Of a DNA stretch of 64,000 bases, positions 25,633 through 33,108 are shown piece by piece. The stretch comes from Streptomyces jumonjinensis. GTDB taxonomy: Bacteria > Actinomycetota > Actinomycetes > Streptomycetales > Streptomycetaceae. The translations under genes were made by a program, and so were the position numbers. Every line of letters begins with the position of its first letter. Positions within the stretch are counted from its first letter, which is position 1. Below the pieces are notes generated by a model. The model was not told where the DNA came from, made no database searches, and saw nothing but the letters and a program-made list of their open reading frames with translations. Location: positions 955 to 64,954 of the forward strand of contig NZ_VCLA01000170.1 in the NCBI RefSeq assembly GCF_009600885.1. Reading direction: 5' to 3'.

Positions 25633-25769
25633 TGAACCATCCCCGCAGGCGCGGGGCCGACGCGGACCGGCGCGACGCCGCACTCCTGATGCTCGAACCA
25701 CCCCCGCAGGCGCGGGGCCGACCTCTGCGCCGCCACCGCTGTGCTGGCCTTCCTCGGACCACCCCCGCA
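25633..25769 (-). CRISPR. Remnant type I-E-like CRISPR array (two repeats plus a half repeat, two spacers)
   Basis: Two 29-bp repeats at 25633-25661 and 25694-25722 differ at two positions. A third copy starts at 25755 but matches only for its first 15 bases. The two spacers (25662-25693 and 25723-25754) are each exactly 32 bp, so the repeats have a 61-bp period, as in type I-E arrays. Read on the minus strand the repeat has the form CCCCGCGCCTGCGGGGGTGG with an internal palindrome, as in Streptomyces I-E repeats. In that orientation the low-coordinate copy is the trailer end, and the leader side is cut off inside the third repeat. No cas genes are in the window. Confidence 0.82.
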
Positions 25770-25987
25770 TCGGCAACGGCCCGGTCCTGTCCGACACGTA
25801 CGGATTCCCCGGTTCCGAGAAGGACCTCCTCGGACGAGGACTCATCGGTGCCGGAGACGTCGGTCCGTACCAGGCGCGGCTCCTGCTGCACGCCCTGCTC
25901 GCCCAGGGCGCCGACGGGTCGGCGGTCCGCGAGACCTTCACCACCGCCTCCGCCCGCTGGCCCCACCTCTACAGGAGACACCCGCAC
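25770..25987 (+). pseudogene. C-terminal fragment of an L-asparaginase-like gene
   Basis: The open frame reads GPVLSDTYGFPGSEKDLLGR then GLIGAGDVGPYQARLLLHAL and SAVRETF, matching the C-terminal domain of type I/II asparaginases (TPGSE.DLLRRGLI.AG.L.P.KARLLL). The entire N-terminal catalytic domain is absent: the fragment starts exactly where the third CRISPR repeat is cut. The frame runs without a stop into the damaged PPC gene. Confidence 0.6.
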
Positions 25988-26447
25988 ACGCGTGCTCATG
26001 AGCTGACTGTCGGCCGTACCTTCGGCGTCACCTTCGACCACGGGGAGGACTTCTTCGAGGCGCTGTCCACCTTCTGCCAGGACAACGGCGTACGGCAGGG
26101 CTACATCCCCTCGTTCATCGGAGCCTTCTCGGAGGCCGAGATCGTGGGTGCCTGTGAGGAGCTCGCTGACCCGGACGCACCGGTCTGGGCGAAGACGTAC
26201 GTCACCAACGTCGAGGCGTTCGGTGCGGGCATCCTCGCCCATGACCCCGGCACCGGCGGGATACTCCCGCACATCCACGTCTCCGCCGGCTTGAAGGGCC
26301 CAGCCGGCCGACGGCAGGACGAGCCACCTCCTCAGTGCCAAGGTCCAGTTCCTCAGCGAGCTGCTGATCGTGGAGGTCATGTCGCCCACGATGACCCGGC
26401 CCCGGAACCCCGACCTCTACGACGTTCCGCTGCTCACGTTCGGCTGA
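25988..26447 (+). pseudogene. PPC/DUF296 domain gene with lost start codon and a frameshift
   Basis: Translation gives RAHELTVGRTFGVTFDHGED, FIGAFSEAEIVGACEEL and LPHIHVSAGLKG, the PPC (DUF296) fold with its conserved His motif. The expected ATG is ACG at 25988, with an otherwise well placed AGGAG at 25973-25977. Near 26310-26316 the frame shifts by one base: the family ending SHLLSAKVQFLSELLIVEV through PLLTFG is read in the next frame, stopping at 26447. Two independent lesions indicate a pseudogene, unless the assembly is wrong. Confidence 0.75.
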
Positions 26448-27057
26448 CCGGAAGGAGCCGGCGAAGCCAGGGGTGGCCTGGGGTAGTCACGTTGATCGCG
26501 TCTGCCAGCCAGGCGCGTGCCGGAGCGTCGAGCAGCGGCAGTACCGCTTCGAAGTCGGTCTCGTCTTTGTCCCGGGTGGCCTTCGCCTTGTAGAAGAGCT
26601 GCACCTCGGGCGTGAGATACGGGATGCCCGTCTCGCTCGTTTTCCCGAGTCGGTCGATCGGGAGCCGGATCTCCTGGGTGCGCCGCGAGACCCACTGAGT
26701 GCCCTCGGCCTCGTCCAGCATGAGCTGCACCGACCAGGGCGCCGCGGGTGTGCGGCGGCACCAGATGTCGTGGAGCGGCGGCCGAAGGACCTCACCAGGA
26801 GGCCACGGTCGCAGCTTCCCCCGGCCGGGCGGGTCCGCCACGAACAGGTCCCAACCGGACATGACTTCGCATACGCGGGCCTGGTCACGCCGGAGGACCA
26901 GGACATCGAGATCACCGTGCGGGCGTAGTTCACGACCGACCGCCAGCTCGATCGCGTATCCGCCGGCGATCCACCAGGGGAAGTCCGCCTTGGCGAAGAT
27001 CGTGGCCACTTCCTCGGGATGATGCGGCACCCAGCGCCCCAACACGTCATCACTCAC
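26434..27057 (-). CDS. Nucleotidyltransferase-fold protein (aminoglycoside/lincosamide adenylyltransferase-like)
   Basis: A 207-residue protein with WWIAGGYAIELAVGRELRPH followed by GDLDVLVLRRDQ, the [GG]...[hGDLD] pattern of the nucleotidyltransferase superfamily branch that includes small drug-adenylylating enzymes. The C-terminal half (VQLFYKAKATRDKDETDFEA) matches the family's KxK...KDxxDF helix. Whether it modifies an antibiotic, a metabolite or a partner protein is unknown. It overlaps the 3' end of the PPC pseudogene convergently by 14 bases. Confidence 0.68.
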   Translation of the reverse strand: MSDDVLGRWVPHHPEEVATIFAKADFPWWIAGGYAIELAVGRELRPHGDLDVLVLRRDQARVCEVMSGWDLFVADPPGRGKLRPWPPGEVLRPPLHDIWCRRTPAAPWSVQLMLDEAEGTQWVSRRTQEIRLPIDRLGKTSETGIPYLTPEVQLFYKAKATRDKDETDFEAVLPLLDAPARAWLADAINVTTPGHPWLRRLLPVSRT

Positions 27058-27452
27058 CTGCCCATACTTTCAGGGACGTGGCGGTCGGATGCGAAGGCAA
27101 GCGGGAGACGAACGCTTCGGACCAGAATTCTTGTGGCCCGTTCGTCCCGGGCTCATAAACGCCCATGGGCGGCAGGGGTACCGACGGCCGTCGTTGAGCT
27201 TGTAGCACCCCGGCCGTGTGGCCGGCCCCTCCCCCGGGTCCGCTTGGCGAAGGGGTTTCAGGCCTCGTACGCCTTCCGGTGGCATGCCGTTGCTCTGCCA
27301 CGACTACGCCGGAGCCGGGAGAGATTTCCACTGACGTCACCCGCAGGAGGTCCGCCGTCCGATGGTCGCGTTGTGCAGGCGGGGCCGACGGCCGTCCTAC
27401 GCGGACCAGGGGGGCGATGTTGTGGATGTGGTCGTCGGTGTGGCGGACGGCG
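27058..27452. other. Region without a supported gene, upstream of a truncated kinase
   Basis: 395 bases. Open frames exist on both strands, but none shows a recognisable domain or a consistent start. The stretch should hold the missing P-loop half of the kinase that follows; no GxxGxGK-type motif can be read in any frame of this region. Confidence 0.5.
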
Positions 27453-27902
27453 GCCCAACTCGCCGCCTTCGACAGGTTCATGGTGATCGAAGCGACCCGC
27501 GTCGCCGAGGCCGCCGCGAACGGCAGGCAGCTCGTCATCCTCGACCGCTCCGTAGACACCCTCCTCGCCCACGCCTACGCCCTGGACGCCCTGTTCGGGT
27601 ACGGCGTCCACCGCCAGCTCCGCGACCGGCTCGAAGCGCTCCCGTTCCTGCGCCCCGACCACACCCTCTACCTCGACGTACCGGCCGAGACGCTCCACCT
27701 CCGCCGGAAGACCGCTGGTCACACCGCCGCCGAGTCCGAGTACTTCCTCCACGAGCCCGGCTTCCTCCACCACGCCCGCGACTACTTCGTCCATACGCCC
27801 CGCCGGCCCGTGACGCGAGAGCTCACGGTTCTGGCCGCCGACGGGTGCCCGGACGAAGTCGCCCAGGCCGTGGAAGCCCTCGTCGCCTTCTGGGCGAGGT
27901 GA
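27453..27902 (+). pseudogene. 5'-truncated deoxynucleoside/thymidylate-kinase-like gene
   Basis: About 150 residues fit the C-terminal two thirds of a deoxynucleoside kinase: LAAFDRFMVIEATRVAEAA, LVILDRSVDTLLAHAYALD with the DRS motif, HTLYLDVPAETLHLRRKTAG (lid arginines) and EYFLHEPGFL. The N-terminal P-loop and first strand are absent; the frame stays open upstream to 27216 but that part is unrelated in character. An intact protein could only arise if a start and P-loop were hidden by a frameshift. It ends seven bases before the glycosyltransferase start, on the same strand. Confidence 0.6.
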
Positions 27903-27908
27903 CCGCCG

Positions 27909-28940
27909 ATGCCCACCGCTCTCTTCGCCTGGCGCCGCACCCCGCCCCCTTTCCTCATCGGCGGCGCCGAGGTCACCCAGCAGCTCCTCGCCGAAGAACT
28001 TGCCGCCGCCGGCTGGCATGTCACCTACCTCGGCTCGCACGAGGCGCCCTGGGACGGAGCCACCCGGCTCCCCGACATGCGCGCCCACCTGGACAAGCAT
28101 CGCGTCCCGTACGACGAGGAAGAAGGCGCCCTGCGCTACCGGTGGAACGGGGTCGAGTGTGCTGCATTGATGCAGAACAACGTAGAGCACGCGCTCGGGG
28201 GCCTCCTGGGCGCTCTCCGCCCCGACATCGTGTTCACCGCCCAGGAAGGCTCGGCGCGGCTGGCGGAACTGGCCAGTCCGACCACGCTCGTCGCCGGCCT
28301 GCTGCACTCCGTCTCCGCCACCGGCCTGGGGGTGCTCGCCGGCCGCCCCCACTACGGGCTGGCCGTGTCGGAGTGCGTCCGCGACCGAGCACCCCACACG
28401 CCCGGCACCCGTATCGGCGTCGTGTACCCTCCGTTCTCCTGCCCCGGACCGGCCACGGACACGGCGCGCACCGCGGCCGTACTCATGGTCAACCCCATCC
28501 CCGCCAAGGGCTCCGAGCTGCTGCACCAGCTCATCCGTCTCATGCCTGAGCAGCGCTTCACCCTCGTCGAAGGCTGGTGGGACACCTCAGCCGACTTCGC
28601 GGCCTATCCGAACGCCACGTATGTGCCCCGCGTCTACGGCATGGAGCCGCTGTACCGCCGCCACCAACTGCTTCTGGTCCCGTCCACCGTGGAAGACGCC
28701 TTCCCCCGTGTGATCGTCGAGGCCGCCCTTCACGGCGTCCCGAGCATCGGCACCGAACGGGGCGGGATTCCCGAAGCCATCGGTGATGAGGGCATCGTCC
28801 TGCCCGTCACCGCTGGTCCCGAGGCGTGGGCGCGAGCGATCCGAGACGTCGACCACGAAGCGCTGGGGGAGCGGGCTCGGAGCAGAGCGGCACGGTTCAC
28901 ACGCCCGTGCCTGCCGGAGCTCCGGGAACTGGGGATCTAG
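27909..28940 (+). CDS. GT-B fold glycosyltransferase (family 4-like)
   Basis: A 343-residue protein. The N-terminal half has FLIGGAEVTQQLLAEELAAA (the Gly-rich loop after strand 1) and the C-terminal half VYGMEPLYRRHQLLLVPSTV then EDAFPRVIVEAALHGVPSIG, the E-x7-E nucleotide-sugar site of GT4 enzymes. Donor and acceptor cannot be inferred. ATG 27909 follows GCGAGGTGACC and is seven bases after the kinase remnant. It is convergent with, and overlaps by four bases, the phosphotransferase gene. Confidence 0.85.
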   Translation: MPTALFAWRRTPPPFLIGGAEVTQQLLAEELAAAGWHVTYLGSHEAPWDGATRLPDMRAHLDKHRVPYDEEEGALRYRWNGVECAALMQNNVEHALGGLLGALRPDIVFTAQEGSARLAELASPTTLVAGLLHSVSATGLGVLAGRPHYGLAVSECVRDRAPHTPGTRIGVVYPPFSCPGPATDTARTAAVLMVNPIPAKGSELLHQLIRLMPEQRFTLVEGWWDTSADFAAYPNATYVPRVYGMEPLYRRHQLLLVPSTVEDAFPRVIVEAALHGVPSIGTERGGIPEAIGDEGIVLPVTAGPEAWARAIRDVDHEALGERARSRAARFTRPCLPELRELGI

Positions 28941-29983
28941 GGAGCGCCGACGAACGCTCGCTCCACCTCGTCGAGCCGTTCTGTCCACCGGTGAAGGAGC
29001 GCCTCGTCGGCGATGAACAGGTCGTCGCAGGAGTGGTCATGCCGGTCGTAGTGGAATTCGAGCTGCCAGAAGTCCGTCATCCGCTTCCACCACAGGCGGC
29101 GTGCGGCGTCGAGCAGCGTGGCCGGTTCCAGAGGGAGCACCGACCGGTAGCCGTCCACGAAGGCCGACACCCGTCCCAGATCGAAGACGCCCTCGACCCC
29201 GAACTGCACCTGCGCCGTACGAACGACTTCCTCCGCGTACGGGCGAATGCCCAGCCGGTCCCAGTCCAGGACGGCAACCAGCTCGCCGTCCGCCCAGAGG
29301 ACGTTGCGGTACTGGAAGTCGCCGTGCGTCCAGCCATGCGGGCCCGCAGCGGCATCTCCCTCGGGGCGCAGGTGGGCGTGCTTGCCGAGGAGGATCTTGC
29401 GCTCTTCGAGGGCAACGCCCGTAGCCACGTCGAAGCTGTCACCTACACCCCGGGCTGACACCGCTCGGGCAAGCCGGTCGGCCTTCTGGAGTGCTCGCCC
29501 GGGCTCCGTCACCTTAGCGGTGACCGAGGCAGGCACGGCGGGCAGTCCGGCCTCATCGGCAGCATGGCCGAGCGCCGTATGGAGTCGGGCAAGGTGCGCG
29601 CCGAACTCGGACGCCTGCGCCAGCGACAGGTCGGTTCCACGCACGTGGCCCCCAGCCGACCAGGGGAACAGGCAGTAGCCGCTACCGCAGACCTCGGCGA
29701 TCACATCGCCGTGAACGGTGGAGAGCGGGACGCATGTGGGGACGCCGTGCGAGACGAGGATGGGGAGGACTGCGAGATTACGACGCAGTCGATCGATCGG
29801 CACGTCGGTGACCCGCTTCAGAGCGAACCTCCCGGCCCGGGTGTCCAGCCGCCAGTTCACGTTCATGAGGCCATCGGTGAGGTGCTGCTGATCCAGCACC
29901 TCACCGATGTCGAACACCCTGATCAGCTCGACAAGATCATCTGCGGGGATGCGCGTCCTGTCCGCCACGTTCGCGTCGGTCAC
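28937..29983 (-). CDS. Aminoglycoside/choline-kinase-fold phosphotransferase
   Basis: A 348-residue APH-fold protein. Landmarks are NVNWRLDTRAGRFALKRVT (ATP-binding Lys), the catalytic loop THGDFQYRNVLW with Asp, and VLDWDRLG with the metal-binding Asp. It resembles the homoserine/choline kinase branch more than true antibiotic kinases. GTG 29983 overlaps the NUDIX stop (GGGTGA), so translation is coupled. The substrate is unknown; linkage to a glycosyltransferase and NUDIX enzyme suggests sugar or nucleotide metabolism in a mobile cassette (inference). Confidence 0.82.
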   Translation of the reverse strand: MTDANVADRTRIPADDLVELIRVFDIGEVLDQQHLTDGLMNVNWRLDTRAGRFALKRVTDVPIDRLRRNLAVLPILVSHGVPTCVPLSTVHGDVIAEVCGSGYCLFPWSAGGHVRGTDLSLAQASEFGAHLARLHTALGHAADEAGLPAVPASVTAKVTEPGRALQKADRLARAVSARGVGDSFDVATGVALEERKILLGKHAHLRPEGDAAAGPHGWTHGDFQYRNVLWADGELVAVLDWDRLGIRPYAEEVVRTAQVQFGVEGVFDLGRVSAFVDGYRSVLPLEPATLLDAARRLWWKRMTDFWQLEFHYDRHDHSCDDLFIADEALLHRWTERLDEVERAFVGAP

Positions 29984-30339
29984 CCAGGCGACGATATGGG
30001 AGTCAGACGCTCAGGCGCACGAGGAGCACTGGACTGCTCCAGGTGGAAAGAGTGCCGGTGCTGGATCTCGAACCGGTACGGGCTGATGTCGTACTCGGTC
30101 TCGCCCAGCTTGCAGACGATCTTGAAGTCCGACAGGCCGGTCTCCTCACGGGCCTCGCGCAGAGCGGCGGCCTCCGGAGTCTCACCGGGACGGATGCTGC
30201 CCGCGGGAACCTGGATGCCTACCTCCTCGTAGGAGTAGTCGGTGTGGCGGAACACCAGCAGACGCCCATCGCGCACGACGTAGACCAGGACCCTTTCCTT
30301 CGTGACCCTCTCGGGCTGGCGAAACCTCCACTTGGTACA
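29980..30339 (-). pseudogene. NUDIX hydrolase gene lacking a recognisable start
   Basis: The frame contains TKERVLVYVVRDGRLLVFRH and a full Nudix box, PAGSIRPGETPEAAALREAR followed by EETGL (G-x5-E-x7-REUxEExGU), so the core is intact. No in-frame ATG or GTG with a ribosome binding site lies before the first strand: the sequence beyond about 30340 switches abruptly to an IS630 transposase fragment on the opposite strand. The C-terminus (SFHLEQSSAPRAPERLTPIS) is shorter than usual. Probably inactivated at its 5' end by the insertion or a deletion next to it. Confidence 0.6.
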
Positions 30340-30349
30340 GGAGTTGACG

Positions 30350-31060
30350 CGGTGCGCTCGCGTGGTCCGGCGTCCCGGCCGAAGCTGAGCGGTGTGCTGT
30401 TCGCTGTGCTCGAGGAGGAGTTGGCCAAAGGCCCGGCTGCTCCACGGGCGGATCGGAGATGGACGCTGGCCAGGATCAAGACGCTGATCGGCCGCCGGTT
30501 CCACAAGTCCATGACCTTGTCGGGGATCTCCCAGATGCTGCGGCGGCACGGATGGAGTCATCGGGTTCCGGCCCGTCGTGCGGTCGAGCGTGATGAGGAG
30601 ACGGTCGCCGGCTGGGTGAAGGACGTGTGGCCACATGTGGAACCACCGCGGCGGCGCTCGGGGCCTGGATCGCCTTCGAAGACGGGGCCGGATTCTCGAT
30701 GACGCCGCCGACCTCACGCACCTGGAGCCGACGCGGGAGTACTCCGGTCATCCGGGTCCGCGGCCGTTCCCGGCGCCGATTCTCCATCGCGGCCCTGTGC
30801 TGCTACAAACCCGGCGAACGCTCCCGCCTCATCTACCGTCCCAAACGGCATACCGACCACAGGAGCGGGGGCCGCAAGAGCTTCGCCTGGACCGAGTACC
30901 GCGACCTCCTCATCGCCGCCCACCACCAGCCCGGCAGCCCGATCGTCCTCATCTGGGACAACTTGAACGTCCACAAGGATCGCCGGATGCGGGCCTTCAT
31001 CGACGCAATCCACCGCGCAGCCCGGTCCCAGTCGTCTGGAGTGGAGGCGTCTCCCGCCAG
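30350..31060 (+). mobile_element. Degenerate IS630-family transposase (truncated and frameshifted)
   Basis: Frame one gives LEEELAKGPAAPRADRRWTL, the helix-turn-helix region and HGWSHRVPARRAVERDEETV with VKDVWPHV. The protein then continues in another frame with TAAALGAWIAFEDGAG (first catalytic Asp region), RTWSRRGSTPVIRVRGRSRR, RSRLIYRPKRHTD and VLIWDNLNVHKDRRMRAFID (second acidic residue). A frameshift therefore lies near 30640. The extreme N-terminus and the third catalytic region with the DDE Glu are missing, and no inverted repeats are visible. An inactive remnant. Confidence 0.78.
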
Positions 31061-31448
31061 AACCCCGGTCTCCGCCCCCGCCATGCAGCCAACGAGGACA
31101 CGGGGACGACGGTCAAAGGGCCGCTGACAACGCCCCCGGCGGCCCAGTAGCGCCCATCTGGACCTGCCCCGGGCGGGCAGCGACCACCGGCGGATGCTGG
31201 CGGTGCTGAGATTGCCGGAAGGAAACGGCTGGCCCCAGGTGCTTGCCGAAGGCCCGGCCGACACCCGGGCGGCGAAAAGCTTGGTGTGCGGGGCCGATGG
31301 AACCAGGTAACGTCTTTGTCATATTTCTTCCAGACGCCGATTTACGAGTGAGTGTGCGATGGGCCCCTGCTTGACGCCCTTCGACGTCGTCGCGCCCGTC
31401 CCCACCGATGAATCCGTAGATCACTTCACACCATTACCGGGAGGACCC
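31061..31448. other. Region without a supported gene between the IS630 remnant and the DUF6243 gene
   Basis: 388 bases. Open frames are present but have no recognisable domain. The last 130 bases are less GC-rich (for example TTTGTCATATTTCTTCC near 31315) and probably contain the promoter of the gene starting at 31449. Confidence 0.5.
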
Positions 31449-31664
31449 GTGACCGTGAGCAAGAACATCAACAACCCCGTGGGCATGGGCGGCGGGCAGC
31501 GCAAGAAGCTCTCCCGCGCCGAACGGCAGAACAACGGTCCGCACCGCAACCTCGACCGCCAGGGTGCCGCCGATCAGAAGGCGGAGCTGGTGCGCAAGAT
31601 GCGCGAGAAGGCAGGCGCAGCTGAGGACGCCGGGCAGACGGGCGACGACACCGCACAGAGCTGA
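31449..31664 (+). CDS. Small DUF6243-like protein
   Basis: A 71-residue basic, hydrophilic protein: VTVSKNINNPVGMGGGQRKK, then LSRAERQNNGPHRNLDR and a charged helix AELVRKMREKAGAAEDAG. The GMGGGQRKKLSR core is typical of a small family widespread in Streptomyces; no function is known. GGGAGG lies four bases before GTG 31449 and ten before a second GTG at 31455, so the latter could be the real start. Confidence 0.7.
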   Translation: MTVSKNINNPVGMGGGQRKKLSRAERQNNGPHRNLDRQGAADQKAELVRKMREKAGAAEDAGQTGDDTAQS

Positions 31665-31753
31665 CGCACCGCCGCCGCACGGCGGCACCGTGCGGGGCAG
31701 GGCCGGGCTGCCCAGAATGCCCGAGACCTGGTTGCCATCGCGGTGCTGCGCAA

Positions 31754-31912
31754 GTGATGCGGGACTCCGGAATAGGTTTGGACAACGCTGATCGAGGTTG
31801 GCTGCTTCCAGCCCCCGTTGAGCATCGTCATGTCCTGCACCTCGCCGGGGACGCTCTCCGGGTGCGTCGTGGTGCGCCAGTGGTGCGAGGTCCCGGAATT
31901 GGTCTAGACAAC
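31754..31912. repeat. Pair of 33-bp imperfect direct repeats beside tRNA-Gly
   Basis: Copies at 31754-31786 and 31880-31912 match at 25 of 33 positions and both end in GGAAT..GGT.T.GACAAC. The pair lies just beyond the 3' end of the tRNA gene, with no gene between them. Confidence 0.6.
31900..31911. promoter_or_regulatory. DasR-like operator (dre) candidate
   Basis: TGGTCTAGACAA matches the palindromic DasR core TGGTCTAGACCA at 11 of 12 positions. DasR controls chitin and N-acetylglucosamine genes in Streptomyces. No obvious target gene is adjacent, so this may be a relic promoter. Confidence 0.4.
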
Positions 31913-31915
31913 AAC

Positions 31916-31945
31916 AAAGCCCCGGGCCGCTGGCCTGGGGCTTTT
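31916..31945 (-). terminator. Terminator of tRNA-Gly
   Basis: On the minus strand, AAAGCCCCAGGCC pairs with GGCCCGGGGCTTT around a short loop, directly downstream of the tRNA 3' end. The stem is nearly perfect and flanked by an A/T run. Confidence 0.75.
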
Positions 31946-31948
31946 CTC

Positions 31949-32022
31949 TGGAGCGGGTGACGAGAATCGAACTCGCGCTCTGAGCTTGGGAAGCTCATGT
32001 TCTACCATTAAACTACACCCGC
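31949..32022 (-). tRNA. tRNA-Gly (anticodon CCC)
   Basis: The minus strand begins GCGGGTGTAGTTTAATGGTA. Acceptor arms GCGGGTG/CACCCGC pair perfectly; the anticodon stem TGAGC/GCTCA closes a 7-base loop TTCCCAA giving anticodon CCC; the T arm GCGAG-TTCGATT-CTCGT contains the conserved TTCGA. The mature body is 32022-31952, and CCA is encoded at 31951-31949. It marks the right edge of the accessory region. Confidence 0.93.
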
Positions 32023-32240
32023 GCAGCGGACCGGTGATCCAGTGCCGCAGTGTTGCTCACTCTACCTCATCCCTGGCCCGGGGCGGATGACCCCCCGATT
32101 TCCGTCCGCTCCCGTGGCTCGATGTGACTGCGCCAGGCGGCAGTTGAGGCGTAGCGTTGGGTGCGGAGTGCCGCTCGTGAGGGCGTGGAGTTCATCCCCT
32201 AATGTGGTTGTTCGTCCGCATTCGTTGGGGAAGGGACTCG

Positions 32241-32438
32241 ATGGATTTGATGGAGCGCACCGTCGTCCGCTGTGCCGAGGGGCATGTATTCGCCACCGCT
32301 TCGTTTCCGATGCAGCAGCTCGGGGCCGGGCGGATCGGGCCCGGGCGGCTTATTCGGTGTCCGCGGTGTGCGCGGTTGCGGCATGCCGTGATCGTGGAGT
32401 CCGCCAACAGTGGTAGCGATGGGTCCGTGGAGCGGTAG
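32241..32438 (+). CDS. Small zinc-ribbon-like protein
   Basis: A 65-residue protein with RTVVRCAEGHVFATASFPMQ and LIRCPRCARLRHAVIVES. The paired Cys/His elements (C-x3-H and C-x2-C) suggest a small zinc-binding fold of the kind found in many Streptomyces hypothetical proteins. ATG 32241 is chosen because GGGGAAGGGAC lies upstream. No function is known. Confidence 0.7.
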   Translation: MDLMERTVVRCAEGHVFATASFPMQQLGAGRIGPGRLIRCPRCARLRHAVIVESANSGSDGSVER

Positions 32439-32532
32439 CGGTGAGTCCGCCACGCGGTAGCCGATCGTGAGAATGGAGCGCGCGGTGCTGTCCGAGTAGG
32501 GCGGGTCCGCGCGCTCTGCGTATCCTCGGGGG

Positions 32533-33108
32533 GTGCTTCTCTCAGACAAGGACATCCGGGCCGAGATCGACGCCGGACGGGTGCGCATCGACCCGTACGA
32601 CGAATTCATGGTGCAGCCTTCGAGCATCGATGTGCGGCTGGACCGCTACTTCCGTGTGTTCGAGAACCACCGCTATCCCCATATCGACCCCGCGGTCGAG
32701 CAGCTCGATCTCACGCGGACGGTCGAACCGGAAGGTGACGAGCCGTTCATCCTCCACCCGGGGGAGTTCGTTCTCGCATCGACCTATGAGGTCATCTCCC
32801 TTCCCGACGATCTCGCCTCCCGGCTGGAGGGAAAGAGCTCCCTCGGGCGGCTCGGGCTCGTCACCCATTCCACCGCCGGGTTCATCGACCCCGGATTCTC
32901 CGGGCATGTCACCCTCGAACTGTCCAATCTCGCGACCCTGCCGATCAAGCTCTGGCCCGGGATGAAGATCGGCCAGCTCTGTATGTTCCGGCTGAGCTCG
33001 CCCGCCGAGTTCCCGTACGGCAGTGAGCGGTACGGGTCCCGTTATCAGGGACAGCGCGGGCCCACCGCGTCCCGTTCGTTCAAGAATTTCCACCGGACGC
33101 AGGTGTGA
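32533..33108 (+). CDS. dcd: dCTP deaminase (probably bifunctional dCTP deaminase/dUTPase)
   Basis: A 191-residue trimeric nucleotide enzyme that converts dCTP towards dUMP for thymidylate synthesis. The N-terminus MLLSDKDIRAEIDAGRVRID, the SSIDVRLD strand, the substrate loop EGKSSLGRLGLVTHSTAGFI with the catalytic Glu in VTLEL, and the C-terminal YQGQRGPT closure segment are all present. Actinobacterial homologues commonly do both deamination and dUTP hydrolysis. Start is GTG at 32533. The stop overlaps the next start (GTGAGC), so it is coupled to the phosphoribosyltransferase. Confidence 0.95.
   Translation: MLLSDKDIRAEIDAGRVRIDPYDEFMVQPSSIDVRLDRYFRVFENHRYPHIDPAVEQLDLTRTVEPEGDEPFILHPGEFVLASTYEVISLPDDLASRLEGKSSLGRLGLVTHSTAGFIDPGFSGHVTLELSNLATLPIKLWPGMKIGQLCMFRLSSPAEFPYGSERYGSRYQGQRGPTASRSFKNFHRTQV

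Noticed and set aside
27050..27559. Minus-strand open frame containing VTSVEISPGSGVVVAEQRHA
   Set aside because: Looks slightly gene-like but overlaps the kinase remnant and has no recognisable domain or start; left unannotated.
31061..31300. Continuation of the IS630 transposase and its right inverted repeat
   Set aside because: The DDE Glu region and typical ending could not be read in any frame and no matching terminal repeat was seen.
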